Shown in pieces: positions 1-8,116 of a stretch of DNA of 64,000 nucleotides. Under the pieces are notes generated by a model. That model was not told the origin of the DNA, ran no database searches, and was given only the letters and a program-made list of their open reading frames with translations. Location of the stretch: the NCBI RefSeq assembly GCF_004361815.1, contig NZ_SNWA01000002.1, forward strand, positions 1 through 64,000, in the 5' to 3' direction. Position 1 is the stretch's first letter; each line of letters starts with the position of its first letter. Position numbers and translations under genes: made by a program. This DNA comes from Paraburkholderia sp. BL10I2N1. Its GTDB lineage: Bacteria; Pseudomonadota; Gammaproteobacteria; Burkholderiales; Burkholderiaceae.

Positions 1-236
1 CGCATCGCCGCCACAAAGCTGCGCGTGAATTCGCTGTGATCGGCGGCAATCACGGCGGTCGGCAAATGCTTCGGATCGGTGTTGATCGCGAAGCCGAACA
101 ACGCCATCTGCATGATCGGCAAGGCGATTATCATCGCGAACGTGATGCGGTCGCGCCTGAGTTGCAGGAACTCCTTGCGTACGATGCTCCACCAGCGCGT
201 CAGTGAAAAGCGCAAAAAGCGGCGAGGAGTCTTCAT
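1..236 (-). CDS. ABC-2 type transporter permease, N-terminal part (runs off the window)
   Basis: The first 78 codons of an inner-membrane permease are visible; the rest lies beyond base 1. The N terminus has a basic amphipathic stretch (RKEFLQLRRDR) followed by a first membrane segment (ITFAMIIAMPIMQMALFGF), the usual opening of ABC-2 exporter permeases such as YbhS/YbhR. The ATG overlaps the stop of the upstream ATPase gene by 4 bases, so it is translationally coupled to it. By context it should form the membrane channel of the HlyD/ATPase efflux system. Only the fold family can be called; substrate is unknown. Confidence 0.85.
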   Translation of the reverse strand, partial: MKTPRRFLRFSLTRWWSIVRKEFLQLRRDRITFAMIIALPIMQMALFGFAINTDPKHLPTAVIAADHSEFTRSFVAAM

Positions 237-1222
237 GTCTCTTTACCCGCCGACGCTGTGTAGTTGTCGGTCGAACGGCTCATCATATAGATGAACACGT
301 CTTCGAGGCCCGTCTCCTGCCTTTCGATACGCAAGTTCGAATCGGATGCGGCGAGCTGTTCGAGCGTCGTGTGCAGTTCAGGCCTGTCCGGGCCGCTGAC
401 GTGCAGCGACGAGCCGAACGCGACAGTCTGCTCGACGCCCGGCGATTGACGCAGGCGCTCTCCGAGTTCAACGAGGTTGTCGCCGTACACGGCCCACGTG
501 GCAAGTGCCTGCGATTCGATAACTTCTTTCGAGGTGCCTTGCGCGAGCAGCTTGCCGTAAGCGATATAGGCGAGCTTGTGGCAGCGTTCCGCCTCGTCCA
601 TGTAGTGGGTGCTGACGAGCACTGAAATGCCGCGCGCCGCGAGGCGATGCAGTTCTTCCCAGAAGTCGCGCCGCGCGCTGGGGTCGACGCCGGCGGTCGG
701 TTCGTCGAGCAGCAGAAGTTCCGGCTCGTGCAGCATGCACGCCGCGAGCGCGAGCCGCTGCTTCCAGCCGCCCGATAGCGCGCCGGCCAGTTGCTGCGCG
801 CGGCCCGCGAGACCAAGCTGCTCGAGCGCGCGGTCGACCGCCTCGCGGCGATTTTTCATCTCGTACATACGCGCGACGAAATCGAGATTCTCGCGGATCG
901 TCAGGTCCTCCCAGTAGGAAAAGCGCTGCGTCATGTAGCCGACACGCCGCTTGATCTGTGCGCTCTCGCGCACGATGTCATAGCCGAGACACGTGCCGCT
1001 GCCGGAATCGGGCGTCAGGAGGCCGCACATCATGCGGATGCAGGTGGTCTTGCCGCTGCCGTTCGGTCCAAGGAAGCCGAAGATTTCTCCGCGCTGCACG
1101 CGTAATGACACATTGTTGACGACATGCTTTGCGCCGAAGTGCTTGTTGAGCCCCTTGACGTCGATTGCATGGCTGTAACCGTTGGGCCCGGCAGAACCGG
1201 TGACGCTATCGGCGGCGCTCAT
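233..1222 (-). CDS. ABC transporter ATP-binding protein (YbhF-like, single ATPase domain)
   Basis: A 329-residue ATPase that should energise the exporter. Walker A is at residues 52-60 (GPNGSGKTT), the signature LSGGWKQR starts near 149, Walker B with LLLLDEP is near 168-175, and the H-loop histidine is at about 206 (STHYMDEAE). The start is set at the ATG that overlaps the upstream HlyD stop (ATGA); longer readings in this frame only cover HlyD. E. coli YbhF carries two ATPase domains in one chain, whereas this protein has one, so it probably works as a homodimer. The last 100 residues form the typical C-terminal extension of drug-export ATPases. Confidence 0.93.
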   Translation of the reverse strand: MSAADSVTGSAGPNGYSHAIDVKGLNKHFGAKHVVNNVSLRVQRGEIFGFLGPNGSGKTTCIRMMCGLLTPDSGSGTCLGYDIVRESAQIKRRVGYMTQRFSYWEDLTIRENLDFVARMYEMKNRREAVDRALEQLGLAGRAQQLAGALSGGWKQRLALAACMLHEPELLLLDEPTAGVDPSARRDFWEELHRLAARGISVLVSTHYMDEAERCHKLAYIAYGKLLAQGTSKEVIESQALATWAVYGDNLVELGERLRQSPGVEQTVAFGSSLHVSGPDRPELHTTLEQLAASDSNLRIERQETGLEDVFIYMMSRSTDNYTASAGKET

Positions 1223-2184
1223 TGCAGCCTCACCACAACGGGCTGACCCGGACGAAGCTTCGGCGCATCGGCCACCTGGGGCCGCGCCTCGACCATGAAC
1301 ACCAGCTTGGCGCGACTCTCGTTGCTGTAGATGACGGGCGGCGTGTACTCCGCCTGGTCCGAGATGAAGCTGAGTACCGCCGGCACTTCCGCCGCGCAGC
1401 CGTCGCAATGGATGAGCACGTGCCTGCCCGGCGCAAGCGACCCAACCACTGCCTGGGGCACGAAGAAGCGGACCTTGACGTTGGCCGGCGGCAGCATTCG
1501 CACCACCGGACTGCCGGCCGGCACCCATTCGCCGCTGCGATACATGGTGTCGAACACGAGACCGCCATGCGGGGCGCGCAGGCTCTTCTGGTCGAGCTTC
1601 CATTGCGCCTGCGCGAGTGCCGCCTGGGCGGCCTCGACCTGGGCGCTCTGCGCGCGGATCTGTTCGATACGGCCCGGCAGGTGCGCGACGGACACCTGGC
1701 TCTTCAATTCGCGCACGTGCGCGGCGGTGGAAAGGGCCGTGGCGCGGGAATCGTCGAGCTGGCTTTGCGCGATACCTCCCGCGCGCAACTGCAGTTCGTC
1801 GCGCTGATACTGCGTCGCGGCGCGTGCCGCGTCGGCCTGTGCCTGCACGAGCTGCGCCTCGGTGACGTCGACTTCCGGAGGCCGCTTGCCGGTGTTGAGG
1901 TCGGCGAGCTGCGAGCGGGCCGCGTGCAACTGCTCGCGTGCCTGAGCGACAGCCTCGGTTTCGTTCTGTGCTTCGAGCGTGAACAGCGGCGCATTGTTGG
2001 CGACCGTCTGTCCGCGCGATACCGAAAGCAGTGTCAGCTGTCCCGCCTGCGACGATGCGAGATACACGAACTCGCCTTCGACATAGCCTTGCCACGTTCC
2101 GGGTGCTTCTTTCGAGCAACCTGCACACGCGATGCCGATCGCGAGCGCGATAGCGACACGGAGAATCTGCGGCGACACGATCAT
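1219..2184 (-). CDS. HlyD/YbhG-family periplasmic adaptor, probable lipoprotein
   Basis: A 321-residue membrane-fusion protein linking the inner-membrane ABC exporter to the outer membrane. It opens with a hydrophobic signal (LRVAIALAIGIACAGC) that ends in a cysteine, suggesting a lipoprotein, although the residue at -3 is not the usual Leu. A biotinyl-lipoyl-like strand region is followed by a long Ala/Gln/Glu-rich coiled-coil hairpin (about residues 75-180) and a beta-barrel region. The start ATG lies on the 4-base overlap with the TetR stop, which also carries the upstream Shine-Dalgarno. The operon order regulator-adaptor-ATPase-permease matches CecR-YbhGFSR of E. coli. Confidence 0.9.
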   Translation of the reverse strand: MIVSPQILRVAIALAIGIACAGCSKEAPGTWQGYVEGEFVYLASSQAGQLTLLSVSRGQTVANNAPLFTLEAQNETEAVAQAREQLHAARSQLADLNTGKRPPEVDVTEAQLVQAQADAARAATQYQRDELQLRAGGIAQSQLDDSRATALSTAAHVRELKSQVSVAHLPGRIEQIRAQSAQVEAAQAALAQAQWKLDQKSLRAPHGGLVFDTMYRSGEWVPAGSPVVRMLPPANVKVRFFVPQAVVGSLAPGRHVLIHCDGCAAEVPAVLSFISDQAEYTPPVIYSNESRAKLVFMVEARPQVADAPKLRPGQPVVVRLQ

Positions 2185-2876
2185 GATGTCTTCCTCCTGG
2201 CTCGGCGTGCCGGCCCGGTCGTGGCCTTGGCGCTCTCGCCGCTCATGCCATGCATCAGCAACGCCACGGCATGACGCTCGAGTGTCGCGCGGTCGAACGA
2301 GGTGCCCGGGTTCACGCGCTGCCAGATCTTGCCGGTCGCCTGCGGCAGCATGACCAGCGCAAGAATGGAGTTGAACACCAGCAGCGGTTCCAGCTGTGAA
2401 TTCAGTTCGCCCGACGCGCGGCCGCGCGCAATGTTCTGCGCGAATGCCGCGACTTTCTCCATGGGGATATGGCGGAATGCCCGCTCGCGCAAGAGGCCGC
2501 CTTCGTTGATGATTTCGCGCAGCCATAGCGACGGCAACCACGGCATCTTTTCAGTGACATCGAACATGCGCTGCACTATGCCTTGCGTGAGTGCGAGCGG
2601 CCCGCCGTGTTCCGTGTCGACAGGGGCCCAGATCGCACCAAAGACAACCGCCAGCCTTTCTTCGACGACGGCATCGAGCAGCTTTTCGCGCGTCTGGAAC
2701 CAGTAGTGCACCATCGCGGACGTCACGCCACTGGCCGCGGCGATCTGCGCCACTCTGGTGTTGGCGATGCCGCGTTCGGCAAAGAGCGCGATCGCAACAT
2801 CGAGCAGATGTTCGCGGGCGTCGAAGGCGGGCGGGCGAGGGCGGCGACCCATCGTGGAGCGGACGGAGGCAGACAT
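2181..2876 (-). CDS. TetR/AcrR-family regulator (CecR-like) of the efflux operon
   Basis: A 231-residue repressor with an N-terminal TetR helix-turn-helix (about residues 20-65: LLDVAIALFAERG then VAQIAAASGVTSAMVHYWF) and a helical ligand-binding domain. It is the first gene of the operon and overlaps the HlyD start by 4 bases, so it likely autoregulates the whole unit. A short inverted repeat lies just upstream of its start. E. coli CecR has the same place upstream of ybhGFSR and responds to cefoperazone and chloramphenicol; a ligand here cannot be inferred. The start is the first ATG in frame; an internal ATG at codon 9 (MGRRPR) is an alternative. Confidence 0.9.
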   Translation of the reverse strand: MSASVRSTMGRRPRPPAFDAREHLLDVAIALFAERGIANTRVAQIAAASGVTSAMVHYWFQTREKLLDAVVEERLAVVFGAIWAPVDTEHGGPLALTQGIVQRMFDVTEKMPWLPSLWLREIINEGGLLRERAFRHIPMEKVAAFAQNIARGRASGELNSQLEPLLVFNSILALVMLPQATGKIWQRVNPGTSFDRATLERHAVALLMHGMSGESAKATTGPARRARRKTS

Positions 2877-2885
2877 GTCCAGATG

Positions 2886-2901
2886 CTAATTGATGAGTTA
2901 G
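2886..2901. promoter_or_regulatory. Possible TetR operator upstream of the efflux operon
   Basis: CTAATT-GATG-AGTTAG is an imperfect inverted repeat (5 of 6 pairs) placed 10 bases upstream of the TetR start codon, in an AT-rich stretch of otherwise GC-rich DNA. Position and symmetry fit an autoregulatory operator. The repeat is short and no promoter elements were confirmed. Confidence 0.35.
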
Positions 2902-3047
2902 TTAGTTTCAAGTCCTTGTTGCATCATGGTTTTTCCTGGCAAATGCCCGGATCTGCAGCTATGCTGCGCAGGTTGTCCCCGTGACTGCGCGGTGCGCCAG
3001 CCATGCCGGCAACCGGCACGCTACGTTGAAGAAAAAGGAGCCCAAAG

Positions 3048-3782
3048 ATGGCTTTGATCGGAGTCCTTGGCGGGATGGGGCCGCTCGCAACAGTCGATTT
3101 CATGGACAAGGTCGTGCGCCTCACACCCGCCACGCGCGACCAGGAGCATCTGCCGATGCTGGTCGCGAACCTGCCGCATATCCCGGATCGTTCGCTTGCC
3201 ATTCTCGATGGCGCAAGCGATCCGCTGCCGGCCATGCTGGCCGGCATCGATCTTTTGAACCGCAACGACGTCGGGTTGATCGTGATTCCGTGCAATTCGG
3301 CGCATCACTGGTACGAGCAGCTGAGGGCGCACAGCACGGCTCCGCTGCTGAGCATCGCCGAGGCGAGCATAGCGGCCATCCCGACCGCCGTGCGGCGCGT
3401 CGCCGTCCTGGCCACCCGCGGCACGCTCGCATCCGGCCTCTATCAAACGACGCTTGCAGCCCGCGACATCGAACCCATATTGCCGGACGAAATGGCGCAG
3501 GTGCGCATCGACGCGTGCATTCGCGCCTCGAAAGCGGGCGATCTGGATGAGGGCGCCGTGCAGCTTTCCGCCGCACTCGCCGTGCTGATCGCGCAGGGCG
3601 TGCGCGTGGCAGTCATGGGCTGCACGGAAATACCGCTCGCGGCGCGGCAGCTATCCGCGCCGTCGGTCACGTTGATCGACAGCTCACTCGAACTTGCGCG
3701 CGCAACGGTGGCGTTCGCGGTGGAGCGCGGGTGGAACCTGCCGCAACAGGAAGCAGACGGCAGCAGGCTCTCGCACGCGTGA
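3048..3782 (+). CDS. Aspartate/glutamate racemase family protein
   Basis: A 244-residue cytosolic enzyme of the Asp/Glu racemase superfamily (YgeA-like). Both catalytic cysteines are present in family motifs: Cys82 in PCNSAHHWY and Cys192 in GCTEIPL. The N terminus GVLGGMGPLATVDF is the family phosphate/carboxylate-binding start. An AAGGAG Shine-Dalgarno sits 8 bases before the ATG. The gene is divergent from the efflux operon and has no clear partner. Racemisation of aspartate, glutamate or another amino acid is the family activity; the true substrate cannot be told from sequence, and related proteins also act as hydantoin racemases or maleate isomerases. Confidence 0.9.
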   Translation: MALIGVLGGMGPLATVDFMDKVVRLTPATRDQEHLPMLVANLPHIPDRSLAILDGASDPLPAMLAGIDLLNRNDVGLIVIPCNSAHHWYEQLRAHSTAPLLSIAEASIAAIPTAVRRVAVLATRGTLASGLYQTTLAARDIEPILPDEMAQVRIDACIRASKAGDLDEGAVQLSAALAVLIAQGVRVAVMGCTEIPLAARQLSAPSVTLIDSSLELARATVAFAVERGWNLPQQEADGSRLSHA

Positions 3783-3812
3783 CGCTGCGGCGGGCCTCCG
3801 TTGTGCGCGCAT

Positions 3813-4193
3813 CTATAGCGCGAACGCCGGCTGGCGTATCCATTTCCATCGCGCGCGACGCCGGGTGAGGTACGTCGTGATCGTCACTTCGGTGTCCGCG
3901 ACGGTTGCTGCGTCAGGGTCCGTGTCGCCGGTCACCCACACGCGCTCGCCGCGCGCAAGCGCCAGCGTTTCGCCAGGTTTTAGCCAGTAGTCCCATTCGT
4001 CTCCGGCGCGTGTCACCCACAGGCGCGCGCTGGCCACTGATACGACTATATCGCGGCTTATCTTCAACGACACCGTCTCGCCCGCGACGATCGCAAACTG
4101 CACGACATAGCGGCGTTGCTGTTCCTGCTGATCTTCCGCGCGTAGTGAACCGCTCAACCATCTGCGCTCGCGCTGACTGCTCTCGTCCATCAT
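3813..4193 (-). CDS. DUF2917 domain protein
   Basis: A 126-residue protein with the all-beta DUF2917 pattern: hydrophobic strands and aromatic turns such as RLWVTRAGDEWDYWLKPGETLAL, followed by GERVWVTGD. Proteins of this type are common, usually single, in Burkholderiales and have no established function; the repeated W/G pattern looks cupin-like. The start is placed at the double ATG preceded by GGAGACG; a longer reading with 13 more residues lacks a ribosome-binding site. It converges on the racemase gene with only 30 bases between the stops. Confidence 0.75.
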   Translation of the reverse strand: MMDESSQRERRWLSGSLRAEDQQEQQRRYVVQFAIVAGETVSLKISRDIVVSVASARLWVTRAGDEWDYWLKPGETLALARGERVWVTGDTDPDAATVADTEVTITTYLTRRRARWKWIRQPAFAL

Positions 4194-4237
4194 CGTCTCC
4201 GTCTGATGCCGGCACAACGGGGACGCATGCAAAGAAA

Positions 4238-4265
4238 AAGGCCCCGTCGTTTCCGGCGGGGCCTT
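4238..4265 (-). terminator. Rho-independent terminator downstream of the HAD phosphatase gene
   Basis: Stem AAGGCCCCG / CGGGGCCTT with a 10-base loop. On the minus strand it is followed by TTTTTCTTT, a good U-tract. It lies 190 bases past the stop of the 4458-5132 gene and about 45 bases upstream of the DUF2917 gene, so it would end transcripts from the former. Confidence 0.7.
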
Positions 4266-4457
4266 GGGAATCTGCGTGTATCGGTGAAACTAGCGCACGC
4301 GTCCTGCCCATGACCCGCCTGAGATGGCGTTCATTGGGTGGTTAATCGCGTTGGCGATACACAGGAACGTTTGCATGTCGATGAGTGTCATCGGAGGCGC
4401 AACGCTTGTCAAGAATTTGTTGAAACGATGTGTGGTAACTGCGCTGCCTGTGGTCTG

Positions 4458-5132
4458 TCAGGGACGTGCAGCGACTTCGTCGAGATGGACCAGCAGGTCT
4501 TTCGGATCTTCGTACACGCGCAACGCGCCGGAGCGCTCGAGCTCCTCGAGACCGTAGCCGCCCGATAGCAGACCGACGCCGAGCGCCCGGCAACGGCGTG
4601 CGGCAAGCATGTCCCAGATGCTGTCGCCGACCACGACCGAATGGTCGATCGGCACGCCGAGCCGCTCCGCTGCCGCAATGAACAGATCGGGATCGGGCTT
4701 CGCATACTTGACGTCGTCGCGCGTGACGACGACTGCCGTGGCGGGATCGACGCCGAGCGCTTCGAGGTTCACTGCCGCTGTTTCCATCCGGCCGCTCGTG
4801 GCGATTGCCCAGCGTGTCCCCGCCTGCGTCAGTGCGGCGAGCAGTTCGCGGGAACCTGGGAGTGGGCAGACCTGCGCCCGCAGCCGCTTATAGGCTTCGG
4901 CGTGTATGCGACGCAGCCGCTCGACGCGCTCCTGGCTGATATCGCCGCCGGTTTCACGCAGCAACTGGTTTGTGAACAGGCCACCACTCATGCCGATCTT
5001 GCGATGGATGCGCCATACCGACAGTTCAATGCCTTCCGCGTCCAGCGCTTCCTTCCACGCGAGCACGTGCTGATACACGCTGTCTACGAGCGTACCGTCG
5101 AGGTCGAACAGGAAGGCTGTTTCGATTCGCAT
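4458..5132 (-). CDS. HAD-superfamily phosphatase (phosphoglycolate phosphatase/beta-phosphoglucomutase type)
   Basis: A 224-residue cytosolic hydrolase. HAD motif I is FDLDGTLVDS with nucleophile and acid Asp10/Asp12; motif II is ATSGR; motif III Lys and motif IV (KPDPDLFI and VVVGDSIWD) follow. The helical cap sits between motifs I and II (about residues 16-85), placing it in the C1-cap subfamily with Gph, YqaB and DOG phosphatases. The start is the ATG after GGAGAACATC; an upstream ATG adds 11 residues without a Shine-Dalgarno. Substrate unknown; small sugar phosphates are most likely for this cap type. Confidence 0.9.
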   Translation of the reverse strand: MRIETAFLFDLDGTLVDSVYQHVLAWKEALDAEGIELSVWRIHRKIGMSGGLFTNQLLRETGGDISQERVERLRRIHAEAYKRLRAQVCPLPGSRELLAALTQAGTRWAIATSGRMETAAVNLEALGVDPATAVVVTRDDVKYAKPDPDLFIAAAERLGVPIDHSVVVGDSIWDMLAARRCRALGVGLLSGGYGLEELERSGALRVYEDPKDLLVHLDEVAARP

Positions 5133-5524
5133 GATGTTCTCCGGCGTAGGGGGACGTCGAGGCAAGGCCTCGTGGCGAGGGGATGACGGCTGTCAGGGGT
5201 GAGTATCGATTGAACCGTGCGGCACGGCAACCCTGCCTGTTCTTGAGGATGCGGTTCAATTGACAAACGGTCTCGCGGGGCCGGAATGGGCAAAGTGCCT
5301 TGGCATCGCCGCAATGGAAGTTTTGCCCATGACACGTAAAAGCGACGTGTCGCAGCGATATTCCCGGCGGTCGCGGCAGCACATCGTTCTTCTTCACAAC
5401 GGCGAGATCCATGCGCCACAAGGGCTTTACACGCGCGGCACGCATATTGCTCAAACCTCGTCATGGGCTTGGTTCGCGACGACCGACAAGCATATCGAAA
5501 TAAACCCAAGATGGAGGAGTGATC
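5133..5524. other. Intergenic region, no gene seen
   Basis: About 390 bases between the divergent phosphatase and small membrane-protein genes. It must hold both promoters; the stretch around 5250-5265 (CGGTTCAATTGACAAACGG) contains a TTGACA-like hexamer, but no convincing -10 was found. Open frames here are on both strands and lack ribosome-binding sites. Confidence 0.5.
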
Positions 5525-5599
5525 ATGCCGTACATCCTTGGATGGTTCCTTGGTGTCCCTCTGATTGTGCTGGTGTTGCTGTATCTGATTTTCCACTGA
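5525..5599 (+). CDS. 24-residue hydrophobic membrane miniprotein
   Basis: A very short gene, ATG to TGA, preceded by a strong GGAGGAG six bases upstream. The product is almost wholly one membrane segment (YILGWFLGVPLIVLVLLYLIF) ending in His. Such miniproteins usually sit in the inner membrane and modulate a larger partner or the stress response; no function can be assigned. It lies just upstream of another membrane-protein gene in the same direction, separated by a hairpin. Confidence 0.65.
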   Translation: MPYILGWFLGVPLIVLVLLYLIFH

Positions 5600-5611
5600 T
5601 GCACGCGATGG

Positions 5612-5650
5612 CGACCGGCGGATAACCCTTGCCTGGCAAACCGCCGGTCG
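5612..5650 (+). terminator. Hairpin after the miniprotein gene (possible attenuator or terminator)
   Basis: Perfect 10-bp stem CGACCGGCGG / CCGCCGGTCG with a 19-base loop, starting 13 bases after the miniprotein stop. No U-tract follows, so it may stabilise the short mRNA rather than end it. Confidence 0.4.
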
Positions 5651-5752
5651 TGTTCCAGTGCTCTACGAATGATCAAACGCGCTCGGGTGCCCGATACAGC
5701 GCCCGCGTTCATGTCGTGACGGGATCACGATTTTCACTGTAGTGAGGCAACC

Positions 5753-6493
5753 ATGACAACTCTTGTTACACACGACCGGCTTCCCCGTATCTCCTGGGGC
5801 GCAGTGTTCGCCGGCATCATTCTTTCGCTGGTTGTGTTTCTGGTGTTAGGCGTGCTGGGTGCGGCGATCGGCGCATCGGCGCTCGCGCCGCTTCAGTATC
5901 AGGACCCGACGCACGGCTTCGCGTTCGGCACCGGCATCTGGATGGTATTCATGACGGTTGCGGCCGTGCTCACCGGTTCCTACTTCGCGGGCCGGTGCGC
6001 GCCCGTGCTCGGCTGGCTGCACGGCGTGCTTGCGTGGGCAGTGGTGGTGCTCTTCATCGGCTATCTGGCCAGCGCTGTCGTCGGCAACACGGTCAGCATG
6101 GTGAGCAATGTCGCGGCATCTGCAACGACCGCAGCCAGCAATAGCAGCGTCGGCAATGCAGCCAACTCGCTGATCGATTCGGCGAAACAGACGCTGCAGC
6201 AGCACGGTATCAACCTTCCTTCGGCCACTGCGCCGCAGTCGCCGCAGGCAGACACGCAGATGCGCGAAACCGCGGATTCGGCTGCAAAACAGGTTGCGCG
6301 CGCAACGTGGTGGTCGTTCGCGTTACTGGTGCTCGGCGCCATCATCGCGAGCGCGGCGGGGCAGCTCGGCTTCCGGCATCAACCGCGGGTCGAGGAAGCG
6401 GAAGTGGCCGGGCAGGAGTCCGTGCCCGTCACGACGACCACTTACACGGAGCGCACAACAACGACCGGTCTGCGCCGGCCCGTCGCACGCTGA
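5753..6493 (+). CDS. Conserved inner-membrane protein, function unknown
   Basis: A 246-residue protein with four likely membrane segments: about 19-45 (AVFAGIILSLVVFLVLGVLGAAIGA), 61-80, 87-108 and 182-200. Gly/Ala-rich helices and the N-terminal RISWGAVFAGI motif resemble the YrzE/TIGR04086-like and PhnA-annotated membrane proteins often found with stress genes. The loop between helices 3 and 4 (about 115-175) is rich in Ala, Ser and Gln; the tail ends with a Thr-rich run (VTTTTYTERTTTTG). No catalytic motif is seen. It may share regulation with the upstream miniprotein. Confidence 0.7.
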   Translation: MTTLVTHDRLPRISWGAVFAGIILSLVVFLVLGVLGAAIGASALAPLQYQDPTHGFAFGTGIWMVFMTVAAVLTGSYFAGRCAPVLGWLHGVLAWAVVVLFIGYLASAVVGNTVSMVSNVAASATTAASNSSVGNAANSLIDSAKQTLQQHGINLPSATAPQSPQADTQMRETADSAAKQVARATWWSFALLVLGAIIASAAGQLGFRHQPRVEEAEVAGQESVPVTTTTYTERTTTTGLRRPVAR

Positions 6494-6567
6494 ACACGTC
6501 CCTCGCGCCCGCCAACGATCGTTCGTGACACGCACGAGGTCATCGGGATCGGCACCGTAGTAAAGAA

Positions 6568-6598
6568 GCCGCGCGTGGCTGATAGGGCCACGCGCGGC
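6568..6598. terminator. Perfect 12-bp hairpin between genes
   Basis: GCCGCGCGTGGC / GCCACGCGCGGC with a 7-base loop, about 75 bases after the membrane-protein stop. The only T-rich side (TTCTTTA) is on the minus strand. It may act as a weak bidirectional terminator or 3' stabiliser. Confidence 0.45.
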
Positions 6599-6770
6599 GC
6601 TGTCGTGCGCGCGCCGATTGTGAGGGGCGGGCAGGTCGGGCGGGTGTAATGTGTTCACTTTCATCTTTCTTGCCGCGCGGCGCGAGCAGGCGGCCGTTCA
6701 TGGGCGGTGAGTGCCTGTCCGGCAGGCAGCCCATGTCGCAAACAGAATACGTTTTCAAAGAGGCTGGTCG

Positions 6771-7730
6771 ATGCATACCGTCGCGATTGCGATCTTTCCT
6801 GGCGTGCAGGCGCTCGATGTGGCAGGCCCCGTCGATGTCTTCGCCGAGGCCAATCAGTTCGTTGCACCGGAGCGCCGCTATCGCGTGACGCTGGTGGGTG
6901 CAGAGGAGGGGGCGGTACGCGCATCGAACGGCATGTCGATTGCCGCCGACGACACGTTCGATCATGCTCACGCCGGTTTCGATCTTGCACTCGTGGCGGG
7001 CGGACCGTCGTTGCCCGACGGTGCGCCCGACGCGCGGCTCGTCGACTGGCTGGCCAACGTGGCGTCACGTTGCGAGCGCTACGGCTCGATCTGCACGGGC
7101 GCGTTCGCGCTTGGCCATGCCGGGCTGCTCGACGGACGCCAGGTCACGACCCACTGGCAGCACGCGCAGCAACTCGCGGAGCAGTTTCCACAGGCGCGCG
7201 TCGATTTCGACCGAATCTATCTGCGCGACGAACGGCTGGTGACATCGGCTGGCGTGACGGCGGGCATCGACCTGTCGCTCGCGCTCGTCGCCGAAGATCA
7301 GGGTCCGCAGATTGCGCTCGCGGTAGCGAAGCGGCTGGTCGTGTTCGCACAGCGGCAGGGCGGCCAGTCGCAGTTCAGCCCATACCTCACTGCCCCGGCA
7401 GACGAAACGTCGCCGATCGCAAGGGTCCAGGCGCACGTGATGCAGCACATACGCGACAGCTTCACGGTGAAGGAACTGGCGGACGTTGCCGGCATGAGCG
7501 AGCGCACCTTCGCGCGGGTATTCGTGCAGCAGGCCGGCATCGCACCGCATGAATTCGTCGAGCGGGCGAGGGTGGACGCCGCGCGCAAACAGCTTGAAAG
7601 CAGCGCTGCGCCGCTCAAGACAGTCGCCTGGGAATGTGGATTCGGCACGGCCGATCGCATGCGGATCGTGTTCGCGCGCCGTCTTGGCGTAACGCCAATG
7701 CAGTATCGCGAGCGGTTCCGCTCGGGTTGA
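6771..7730 (+). CDS. GlxA-family transcriptional regulator (DJ-1/PfpI domain + AraC HTH)
   Basis: A 319-residue regulator. Residues about 1-170 form a DJ-1/PfpI-like sensor domain, with the nucleophile-elbow cysteine in SICTGAFALGHAGLL; residues about 210-315 form the AraC DNA-binding domain with two HTH motifs (VKELADVAGMSERTFARVF and PLKTVAWECGFGTADRMRIVF). The chosen ATG follows AGAGG; a longer frame adds 20 residues without similarity to the family. GlxA-type proteins activate catabolic or stress operons such as arginine or glycine-betaine use. The neighbours give no clue to the target. Confidence 0.9.
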   Translation: MHTVAIAIFPGVQALDVAGPVDVFAEANQFVAPERRYRVTLVGAEEGAVRASNGMSIAADDTFDHAHAGFDLALVAGGPSLPDGAPDARLVDWLANVASRCERYGSICTGAFALGHAGLLDGRQVTTHWQHAQQLAEQFPQARVDFDRIYLRDERLVTSAGVTAGIDLSLALVAEDQGPQIALAVAKRLVVFAQRQGGQSQFSPYLTAPADETSPIARVQAHVMQHIRDSFTVKELADVAGMSERTFARVFVQQAGIAPHEFVERARVDAARKQLESSAAPLKTVAWECGFGTADRMRIVFARRLGVTPMQYRERFRSG

Positions 7731-7754
7731 ACCGCTTCGCGCCTTCGCTCCGGC

Positions 7755-8054
7755 TCAAAGCACGATCGACGTCGCGACGGCCAGCCAGATTGCGCTGACT
7801 CCCGCCAAAAACAGGCGGCGGGCGACCCTGATCCTTGCGTCACCGGTGTCGGGCTCCACGGAACTGGTGGCCATCCACGGTACGAGGCCGAGGCACACAA
7901 AACCCAGCAGCGCGATCGTGGCGATAAAGATGTCAACGGCGGACCAGCGGGTACCCTCGTGGACGCCCCAGTAACCGAGAAAGACAATACCGATCGAAAA
8001 CACAGTCGATGCGGCCGAACTGATCGCCACGACCGATCCGGTTGGGCTCGGCAT
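7755..8054 (-). CDS. Small integral membrane protein
   Basis: A 99-residue protein with three predicted membrane segments (about 8-30, 38-62 and 80-98) and no known domain. GGAGG lies 7-11 bases upstream of the ATG. It is followed by nothing on the same strand for 25 bases before the convergent regulator stop. Conserved hypothetical membrane protein at best. Confidence 0.65.
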   Translation of the reverse strand: MPSPTGSVVAISSAASTVFSIGIVFLGYWGVHEGTRWSAVDIFIATIALLGFVCLGLVPWMATSSVEPDTGDARIRVARRLFLAGVSAIWLAVATSIVL

Positions 8055-8116
8055 GCTTCACCTCCTTTTGGGAGCTACGCTGTTCGACGATTCTGCGTCG
8101 TGCGCAATACTGCGCC

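Noticed and set aside
233..2128. A 631-codon frame on the minus strand covering ATPase and adaptor
   Set aside because: Only its last 329 codons make sense (ATPase); the first half is an out-of-frame reading of the HlyD gene.
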